Positions 24,656-33,500 of a stretch of 64,000 nucleotides of DNA are shown here, one piece after another. The stretch spans positions 21,856,802 to 21,920,801 of the forward strand of contig CM028931.1 in NCBI GenBank assembly GCA_016801845.1, given 5' to 3'. Position 1 is the stretch's first letter; every line of letters begins with the position of its first letter. The position numbers and the translations under genes are program-made. Under the pieces are notes generated by a model. The model was given only the letters and a program-made list of their open reading frames with translations, was not told where the DNA came from and made no database searches. The stretch comes from Polydactylus sextarius (taxonomy: Eukaryota > Chordata > Actinopteri > Polynemidae).

Positions 24656-25587
24656 TGTGTAAGTGCTTATACTTGCTTACAATACTTGCTTTATACTTAA
24701 TATACATGCATATAAATACACATACATACATATATATAAACAAACATATATATAAGTGTGTGTGTATATATATATATACATACAAATCTATATATACACA
24801 CTCACATACACACACACATATATATATATACATATATCTGTGTATGTGCATATTTGCATGTATATTAAGTATAAAGTAGCACTGTGATTTGCACTTAAAT
24901 ATTTAAACTATATATAAACATACATGAATATATATAAAGGACAGTTTTCTACTCGTATTAGTATCGACAGATGTTTTTCCCACAGTCCTTTGCTCCTCCG
25001 ATAGAGTCTGAGACGGAGGAAACGAGAACAAACTGTGAGAACGTTGACAAACCGCGTGAGCTCGGGTTTCTTTTTTTTCCTCGCTTCCCTCGACAAACAA
25101 ACAATCAACGGCGGTCGTTTACTTCGGCCTTTCGTTCGTCTCGGTCTCTATTGTGCGAGAGCTTTGAAGGACGACGCAGGAAGAAGACGCGAAAACGCAA
25201 ACACAAACCAGCCGTGGCCTTTGTTGAGGCTGCGTTTAGTTTAGAGGAACAGCAGCCGCGAGAGTTGACACTTAAATCAACACGTCGGGATTGAAGACGT
25301 GTGGAGAATAAAGTCGAGATTTAGTCCGAATATCGTCAGATGTCAGATGCTCAGATGTCGATACTGAAGCGGTTGAAATGTTTGGATTAACGCTGAGATT
25401 TCAAGATCGTAGTCGACTACTGAAACTAGAGATGTTGACGGTGACGTCACATCTGAGATGAAATATCGAGATTATAAACATATAAGTCAAAATGTTTGGA
25501 AGAATATCAAGATGACTATTGATACAGTAGAATCAGGGTTGTAAAGATCATACATATTAATCATACGCATTGATTCTGGATTCACCT

Positions 25588-26036
25588 CCAGATTTACTGC
25601 CCCAGCAGAGCTTCAGTGACCAACAACCACACTGGTAGACACATCTGGTCTGACATGAGCTGTTGGCAGATCCAGATGTGACAGGAGTCTCCACATCAGC
25701 AGCTGACTTCACTTTGTTCACCCAGAATAGACACTGCAGTGTCGAGTATATTGACAAGTTATTATGAGTCGGGGCCCAAAACTGGTTTAGGTCTCTGGTG
25801 ACGTCTTTGTTGTTCACCTGAGGGGGAAATCTGCCCTAGTTTACCTCTTCGTGATTCTTTGGATTCATCCTTTGACTATTGGCTTTTCCCATTTTGACCA
25901 AGGTGAGATCAGCAGCTGGTCCTGAGACCCCTGTCACATCTGGATCTGCCGACAGCTCATGTCAGACCAGACATGTCTACCAGTGATCTGAGTGTCACTC
26001 AGATCACTGAAGCTCTGCTGGGGCAGTAAATCTGGG
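25588..26036. mobile_element. foldback (inverted-repeat) element 1
   Basis: Left arm 25588-25713 and right arm 25901-26036 are near reverse complements around a spacer of about 190 bp. Matching blocks include CCAGATTTACTGCCCCAGCA, GAGCTTCAGTGA, GTCTGACATGAGCTGT and GGCAGATCCAGATGTGACAG. The right arm has an extra CTGAGTGACACTCAGATC palindrome. No protein is encoded; a MITE or foldback transposon is inferred. Confidence 0.7.
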
Positions 26037-26105
26037 GGTAAACAGAGTCTGAATCCAAAATTACTGGTTCATTTTATGTGTCTTCGTACACATTTCCTGT
26101 ATTTT

Positions 26106-26107
<2 letters not shown>

Positions 26108-26144
<37 letters not shown>

Positions 26145-26290
26145 GTTAGGTTTGAGGTCATACTCACACTGTTCAGCTTCTACATGTGGGACAAAAAACA
26201 ATAAAGATATCAGACGTCAGGTCATGTTCAGCTAGATGACATATATATATATATATATGGTTGTACTCACACTGTTCAGCTGAATATCTG
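26108..26290. repeat. (TA)n with flanking ACTCACACTGTTCAGCT duplication
   Basis: Two TA tracts (about 26108-26139 and 26240-26258) are each followed by a copy of ACTCACACTGTTCAGCT (about 26163 and 26266). Confidence 0.8.
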
Positions 26291-26343
26291 TGACATTTTT
26301 CATGTTAACGCCCAGTTATCAAACGATTATCGATTATCAAAAG

Positions 26344-26363
26344 GGCCGTTATCGATAACGGCC
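26344..26363. repeat. perfect 20-bp palindrome
   Basis: GGCCGTTATCGATAACGGCC is its own reverse complement. It follows a CGATTATCGATTATC stretch and is followed by ATTATCA. Confidence 0.95.
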
Positions 26364-26582
26364 ATTATCATTTCTTTCTCAGAGCCTGAACATCTGTGGC
26401 TTTTTGTTTTTGAGCAACAGAAACCGTATCAGGTTTCCTGTGTCTTTAGCAACAGTTGCTATTTAAAAAAAAAAAAAAAAGAAGCGGTAATTTCCCTTCT
26501 ATCTCATCACCTCGGTCTTTTATTCTCTGCCTCTGGCTTCAGTCACGATCAGACGCAATGATGCTGAGTCACAAAAGCATTT

Positions 26583-26584
<2 letters not shown>

Positions 26585-26638
<54 letters not shown>
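26585..26638. repeat. (GT)n microsatellite
   Basis: About 27 GT dinucleotides without interruption. Confidence 0.95.
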
Positions 26639-26639
<1 letters not shown>

Positions 26640-26869
26640 ACAGGTGCAGAGCAGCCATCTGTTCTAATGTCTTCATCAGAGTCAACAACGTTTGTTCACA
26701 GACCTCGTCAATGTTCCCTTTTGGGATCATCGAACCCCCTGAAGCGTGGAAAGTAAAACCGCCGTCGTCAAGGTCGCTTAAATGAAACCAGACGAGTCGG
26801 ATCAAGCGGAGGTCGAGTCGAGACTCGTGCCGTTTTTTAAATCGAATCTAACAAATCCGCATCATGGCC

Positions 26870-27130
26870 CAACTGGGGTTCGGCCAAGGTCCTGTCAGCT
26901 TCCAGCCAAACGAATTAGATCAAATTAAATCCCAGAGACATGAAGTCGAGTGGAGGAGCAACACACGCTTTTGACAAATTAGCTTTAACAAACCTTCCCA
27001 CCTGCTGCGAATATATGATTATATGTCATGACACTGATCTCCAGGTGCAGAACGATGGTAAAAGAAAAAGAAAGACCACAATGAGGTGGTGACTTTTGTG
27101 CTTAGAAACATTGTTTCTGCTGGTCTGAGG
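26870..27130. other. complex non-repetitive island in intergenic DNA
   Basis: Unlike its surroundings it has no simple repeats and balanced composition (CCAACTGGGGTTCGGCC, ATTAGATCAAATTAAATC). It is a candidate conserved non-coding element, inferred from texture only. Confidence 0.25.
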
Positions 27131-28200
27131 CCCAAAAATGCATCTAATGATTGTTTGACTATCTGACTTTGAACTTTGTTTTTCAAAATTTTGTCATTTG
27201 TGTTGTTTGTGTGTAGTTTTTGAATTTTGGGTAAAACTTTTCAAAAATAAGACAAAAAAACCACAAGAATCTATCTGAATTTGGACTTTTTTATTGGAGA
27301 AATTGCAAAATTTTGTTGAAAAATTGAAAAACAAGACAAAAAACACTGAGACTGTTCCTTCATTTCATTTTATGACACTTTCATACTGATTTGATGCCTT
27401 CTAATGCAGCTTATGATCATCTGACTTTCTGACTTTGAACGTTTTTTTGAAAGAAATTGCAAAATTTTGTCTTATGAGGTGGAAATCTTTGGAAAAATAA
27501 GAAAGAAAAAACTGGAACTGAGTTGTGTGACTGGATCTGTAGCAGCACAAGATAAAACTCACACTCTGAGGTGGTCCTTTAGGCTCTTAATATCTTTCTG
27601 AGGGAAAAGTCGCAAAATTTTGTTGTTTGTAGGTGGAATTTTTGCATTTTTGTGTTGTTTTAGTAAAATAAGACAGAAAAACACCTTGAGCTTGAACTTT
27701 TTTTGAAAGGAAATCATATATTTTTGTCTTACGAAGTCCTTCATCTTCACTGCTGGTAGTTTATGGTTGCAATTTTTGGATTTGTGTCTAAAATTTTTGA
27801 AATTTGAGACAAAATCACTGAAATTTTTCCTTCATTTTACTTTATGACACTCTTTTTTTTTTTTTTTTTTACAAATCCATCTTATGATTGTCGGACTATC
27901 AGACTAAGAGATAGTAGATATAGTTAGTTTTTCAGTTAAAAAAATGCTAATTTTTTGTCTTTTCAGGCGAAAATTTTTGAAAAATAAAACAAAATTTTAC
28001 CTTCATTTCACTTTCTTCCATAGAAACATCATTTAAACAGGTTTTATATCTTCGAATGCATTTTATGATCATCTGACCAGACTTTTTATGAGAAAGAAAT
28101 TGCAAAATTTTGTCACTTGTGGACGCAAATTTAAATTTTTTGCACAGTTTTTGAAACATAAGTCAAACAAATCCTGGAAATTAGTCGCTTGACTGGGTTT
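27130..28200. repeat. diverged tandem repeat, unit about 240-300 bp
   Basis: Blocks of the type TCTAATG...TATGATCATCTGACT recur near 27140, 27400, 27870 and 28050, each followed by AAATTGCAAAATTTTGTC and AAAAATAAGACAAAA. The units are strongly diverged. Confidence 0.6.
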
Positions 28201-28500
28201 TCAGTAGCACAAGTCGAAACTTGTGACAAAAAGTGTGACCATCCTGACATGGAGAAGATGTAAACGTCGTTCTTCGGGGCTTTTTGAATCTTTGAAAACT
28301 ATTGTAAATACTCAGAGGCGCCTTTGGGCGAAGCAACAAAAGGTTAGCAGTCAGGAATGAGTGGTGGGCAGAGTAGAGCAGTCATGTGCTGCATGTGTGT
28401 GTGTGGTCAGCTGATACTATTATGACTGTAAGTGTGTGTGTGTGTGTGTGTGTAGATGCTGGGAAGGAAAAACAAATATCACAATACGTTGACAGATGTC
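28201..28500. other. intergenic sequence with (GT)n
   Basis: Contains a GT tract at about 28432-28453. No exon was recognised. Confidence 0.5.
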
Positions 28501-28504
28501 TGAA

Positions 28505-28800
28505 AAGAGCTGAATTAGATTCGTGCGTCAGCTCTAAACGCCTCCACCTCTGTTTTTAATCACAGTGAGGAGATATGAAATAATTAGAAGCAATAGAAGT
28601 GATTGATAAAAGGGGCAATTCTTTTAAAAACACAGATAAGACGCAGCTGCGACCATTTCATTCAACAGGAGGTGATAAAATACAGCATAAAAACATCAGT
28701 TCTTATCTGATTGAGCATCAAACTGAAATATTTCTGTAAATATTAAAATGTGATGCTCAGTGAACCTGTGGGTGTTGAAGCTGAAGGTTTTGAGAAATAC
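28505..28800. other. complex non-repetitive island in intergenic DNA
   Basis: Balanced sequence with several A/T-rich homeodomain-like and GATA sites (TCTTATCTGATTGAGC near 28700), next to the CTCF-like motif at 28805. Candidate conserved element, from texture only. Confidence 0.25.
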
Positions 28801-28804
28801 ACTG

Positions 28805-28818
28805 CTGCCACCTGCTGG
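28805..28818 (-). promoter_or_regulatory. CTCF-like motif
   Basis: CTGCCACCTGCTGG; on the - strand CCAGCAGGTGGCAG, a full match to the remembered CTCF core. It lies between slc7a5 and klhdc4. Confidence 0.4.
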
Positions 28819-28819
28819 T

Positions 28820-29538
28820 TATAAATTGAACCAATATCTTTATTTCTCCGTTAAAGTGTCTAATTTACAGCATCTTCCTCTAAAACTTCATTATAGTTTC
28901 TCGTAAAATCGACAAATACGTGCGAGCGCGTGTCTTTTAATGACAAAATGTCGTATCAGGGTGTCAGGACCGTTTCCTGCTCATTAGTATCTGTCGCTTT
29001 CTCCCTGTCACATTCCACATACACTGAAGATAAATGGACACGTGTGTTTAAACACAGTCAGCACATCATCATCTGTTCACCAACAAAGAGAACTACAATT
29101 AAAAACAGTAGTTCATGCAACATAGTCGTTAGACCACTTAAATTAAAGCTGGAAGTCTGAACTTCAAGCACATGTTGATAGTTTTGTTTTGTAATCCACT
29201 GTGATGATGTACGGAGGTAAAATTACAAAAATTGTGTCTCGGTGAAAATACTTATAGGTCTAATTGAAATATAACTACAAATGATAATTTCTACAGCTGA
29301 AATATTCCTTAAAATTTACAAGTCTTTGTTGTTTTTCTTTGTATGAAGAAACTGAAAAGTTCTTCGTTTATTGTCATGTGTCATTTTTTCTTAATTATTT
29401 TTTAAAAACATTTACAAAAAGCTCAACAGACACTTAGACATCAATCTTTTATCAAGAATATTCAACATATTTTTAGACATGTTTATATTTAGACATTTTT
29501 CCATTTTTTTGATTGTTTATAAGAATATTGATTGCTCC

Positions 29539-29613
<75 letters not shown>

Positions 29614-30233
29614 ATATATATATATTGTTCTGTACCTCTCCAATTGTCTGTACATATAATTTACAGCTGTTTTTAAGGGATTAAACTGGAGACGAAAGTG
29701 TAGTGAAATGTATTGTTTGTGGTTCAGATTAACATATTTGCTGAAAAAAAATAATCAAAAATTTTCAAAAAACCCACATTTTTTTAGACACATACACATC
29801 TTTTTTGTTTTTAGATCAAGTCGAAATGTCAAGAATAATTAACAAATTTTTTTGACATGTTTAGACTAAGACACATTTTTCAAAATAATAGTAAGAAATT
29901 TTATAAAAAGATATATATCTGATATAAAAATGTTTATAAAAAATATTGCTTTTTGCGCTGTTTATTCATTTATTTTTGATTATATTTTTTTTATCTCTCC
30001 GATGGCTTGTATATCTAATTTACAGCTGTTTCTGGGAATTAAATTGAAAATATAGTAAAACAATTTTTCATGCATCAAATGCAGTTTTTGATTTTTGAAA
30101 ATAAATATATTATTGTAAAATTTGTTGTTTATAATATCAAAATGTTTGGATATATTTTCTAAATTTTATTAGGTGTTTTCCGGCTTTTTCTGTTCAGGAT
30201 AAATCACATAAATTAAATGTTTTTCCAATTTTA
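28820..30233. other. AT-rich intergenic sequence before klhdc4
   Basis: Holds a long (TA)n at 29541-29609 and a diverged direct duplication: ATAATTTACAGCTGTTTTTA near 29656 and CTAATTTACAGCTGTTTCTG near 30015, with similar sequence before each. No exon was recognised. Confidence 0.5.
29541..29609. repeat. (TA)n microsatellite
   Basis: About 69 bp of AT dinucleotides. Confidence 0.95.
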
Positions 30234-30436
30234 ATTTCAAGGTGCTGCGCGTCCTCCAGGCCGCCGGAGGGCGATGTTACCGCTCTGACGTCACGTTTAT
30301 TGCCGGAAGTAAATCGGAATCGAGGAAGTCGCGGCGTCTCTGCATGTGAGTTTGTTTGGGTCTCCATGCGGCGCAAAAACCTTTAAAAAATAACTGATAA
30401 ATTAATAAAAACAAGTTTAATTTAACCGCAATAAAA
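30234..30436 (+). promoter_or_regulatory. klhdc4: klhdc4 promoter and 5' leader
   Basis: A short GC-rich stretch in AT-rich surroundings. It has a perfect CRE (TGACGTCA, 30286-30293) and an ETS site (GCCGGAAGT, 30302-30310), typical of TATA-less housekeeping promoters. Between these and the start lie two short upstream reading frames: ATGTGA (30344-30349) and a six-codon frame (30366-30386). Confidence 0.65.
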
Positions 30437-30535
30437 ATGGGTAAAAAGGGAAAGAAAGAGAAGAAGGTGAAAGGAGCCGAAAAAACCGCGGCCAAGATGG
30501 AGAAGAAAGTTTCGAAAAGGTCGAAACGAGAAGAG
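30437..30535 (+). CDS. klhdc4: klhdc4 coding exon 1
   Basis: Encodes MGKKGKKEKKVKGAEKTAAK and KKVSKRSKREE, very close to the human N-terminus. 33 whole codons; donor gag|gtgacg. Confidence 0.95.
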
Positions 30536-33500
30536 GTGACGTTTGATGTGAACTATTTACGTTGATATTTACATTTTAAATAGAGAGAATAGGAGAAAAT
30601 AATGTTTAGCTTTGTAGCTTAGCTGTTGCGTTAGCTGTTTTAGCTAATGTTAGCAGTTTAGCTAACTTAAATTGGATTGTCAATGGAAATTAGTGGCTGT
30701 AGTGTTTTTGCTACAGCCTGAAATTTGTTTAAAAATTTTTAAATCAACTTTTTTTTTGTATTAGTGTGACAATTATTTTTGCTTTGAAAATTATTTTTTG
30801 TGTATTTATTGAATTTTAAAGCAGTGACAATGTGTAAATAGACACATAGGTGTTATTTGTTTAGAAATAGATGATTAGGGTTGTGTTTACATAAATTTTA
30901 AGCCCCCAAAATTTTATCATAAATACTTGTTTTTGTCCTTTTTTCCTTTTCAGGAAGATCTCGAGGCTCTAATCGCTGAGTTTCAGAACCTGGACGCGAA
31001 GAAAACTCAAGTCGTGGAGACGTCGTGTCCTCCTCCGTCACCGAGGTGAACGACTGAACCATCATCTACGTAAAATACGAGAATGGAAAAAAAAATTGAT
31101 GTTTGAGGGTTTTTTTTTTTATAGGTTGAACGCATCATTTTCTGCACATCCTGAAAAAGACGAGCTCATCCTGTTCGGAGGTGAATTCTTCAACGGAAAG
31201 AAGGTGATTTAAAAAAACAACAACTATTTATCAGTTAGAAATAAAGTTTTTCGAAAGTATCATTTCCAAAAATTTTGTATTTCTTCTCTGAGAAATTTAC
31301 CCCCCACAGAAACGAATGTAGAAGCCCTCAAATTCTGCAGAAAACATTGTCTTCTTTAAACCCTAACTGCTCCGTTATACTTTCACCTACACACGTCGTT
31401 TAGGTTTTAAACAAGTCACAAGGGTTTGAGTTATTAAGCTGCCAAACAGCTTTTTGATATCTTATACCGTTTTTGAATTATTGCGATTTAAGTTTTATCA
31501 AAATTTTTGGGGGGCGTCTCTTGTGTTTATAATGGGTGTGTATTGCGGAATGTTGAGTGTGTCACATGACCTGTGACATCACACACTCTAGCCCCTCAGC
31601 TGCTGCTCTGTTTTTTTTGTTTTTTTGTCACTTTTCCTCTTGTAGCTCCCACATCTTTTGCTCCACAGAAATAGTCTTAATATCAAATCGCAGATAAATT
31701 TGTGTCGCATCACGTGGTGTAACTTCCGAAGCAATATGACATACAGTTTTTGAGCTAACACTCTTTTAGCAACACTAACCATCTTCAGTTCTCTCATAGA
31801 AACCCATTATAACTGAACTCTCTTTCGGGGGCAAAAACACAAAGCGAGACATGTTTTCAAACTGATATAAATCACAATTTTTTCAACTTCATTTACACAA
31901 AATATACATCGACACGTTCAGCAAAGTCTTGTGGTTCTAACTTTATCAACATTTTGGTGTTATGGTTTACAGTTTTTGAACAAATAGCAGATGTTTGGGA
32001 GGTAAAATGATCTTTATTTATATATATTTCCTATTTTCGCAGACGTATCTATACAACGATCTGTTTTTCTACAACATCAAGAAGAACAGTTGGGTCAAAT
32101 CCGAGATCCCCAACCCTCCTCCACCTCGCTGCTCTCATCAGGTAACAACAGTTATCAGTGATGTGATTCTTCATGTCGGCCACAAGGAGGCGGACTCCTC
32201 CAGCACAGAATAGAGAGGAAACTTTGAAACGTATCAGCAATGTCATCAAGGATGATGGACCCCGCTGCAAGAAAAAGCAATTAAATCTGAGGACATCAGA
32301 CTCCTTATCTGTCTCTATTCATTCAGCTTCTTCCTCCATTTTGTTTCATCCCCTTTCAGGCGGTGGTGGTTCCTCAGGGAGGAGGTCAGCTCTGGGTGTT
32401 TGGGGGCGAGTTTGCCTCTCCGAACGGGGAACAGTTCTACCACTACAAGGACCTCTGGGTGCTACACTTGGCGACGCACACTTGGGAAAATATTAAGTGC
32501 GTGCACAAGCATCATTTAAAAAAAAACAAAAAACGAAAAGAAAAAACCTGATGCAATAATAAACAAATGGAGTTTAAATGTCATGTGACGTGTTTTCCAG
32601 GGCGTCTGGAGGTCCGTCGGGTCGCAGCGGACATCGGATGGTCCTCAGTAAGAAACAGCTGCTGGTGTTTGGAGGTTTCCATGAGAGCACCAGGTGAGGA
32701 AAAAAAATTGGAAGTTTCAATTCAACCAACTTTGACCAACCTTTCTTCGGGTTTTTTACAAAGAAAGAAAGAATCGTTCTAAAAACGATTTGAGTTTCTC
32801 TCCCTCTTCCTTCCTCGTAGGGACTTTATCTACTACAACGATGTCTACTCTTTCTCCTTGGAAACCTTCACTTGGTCCCGCCTCGCTCCGTCAGGCTCCG
32901 CCCCCTGCCCTCGCTCCGCCTGTCAGATGACCTCCACGCCAGACGGCACCGGCGTCATCATCTATGGAGGATACTCTAAAGTGGTGCGTGTCCCCCCAAC
33001 GCCTCTGTGCTAATAACAAACTGTTAAGCTGTTGATGCAGATTTACATTTTTTTTGTTTGTCTTCGTTCAGAGAGTCAAGAAGGACGTGGAGAAGGGAAC
33101 CATCCACTCCGACATGTTTCTGCTGAAGCGAGAGGGTAAAGACGGCCAAGGTACAGAATCAGACTTGTTCAAAACAATCAAACTAATAAACGTGCTTCCT
33201 GTTTTACTCACAACTTGTCCTTGTTTTCTCCAGAGAAGTGGTCGTGGTCCAGGGTTAGTCCGTCCGGGAACAAGCCGCCTCCTCGCTCCGGTTTCTCGCT
33301 AGCGGTGGGTCCGGCGGGGCGGGCGGTGCTTTTCGGTGGAGTTTGCGACGAGGAAGAGGAGGAGACACTGGAGGGCGACTTCTACAACGACCTGTATCTG
33401 TACGACACGGTGAAGAACCGCTGGTTCCCCGGACTGCTCAGGGTGAGCTAACGACATTAGCAGCGATTTGCTAAATTAAGCTAATGTCACCTAGCAAACA

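Larger units (their letters stand above)
22331..25556. other. intergenic sequence between slc7a5 and klhdc4, first part
   Basis: Non-coding. AATAAATAAA at about 22771 could be a far poly(A) signal of slc7a5. From 23140 to 24890 it is dominated by TA and CA microsatellites (long TA at 24586-24652). 24360-24430 is GGTGGAGG-rich. 25300-25520 has GAGAT/AAAGTCGAGAT simple repeats. Confidence 0.5.
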
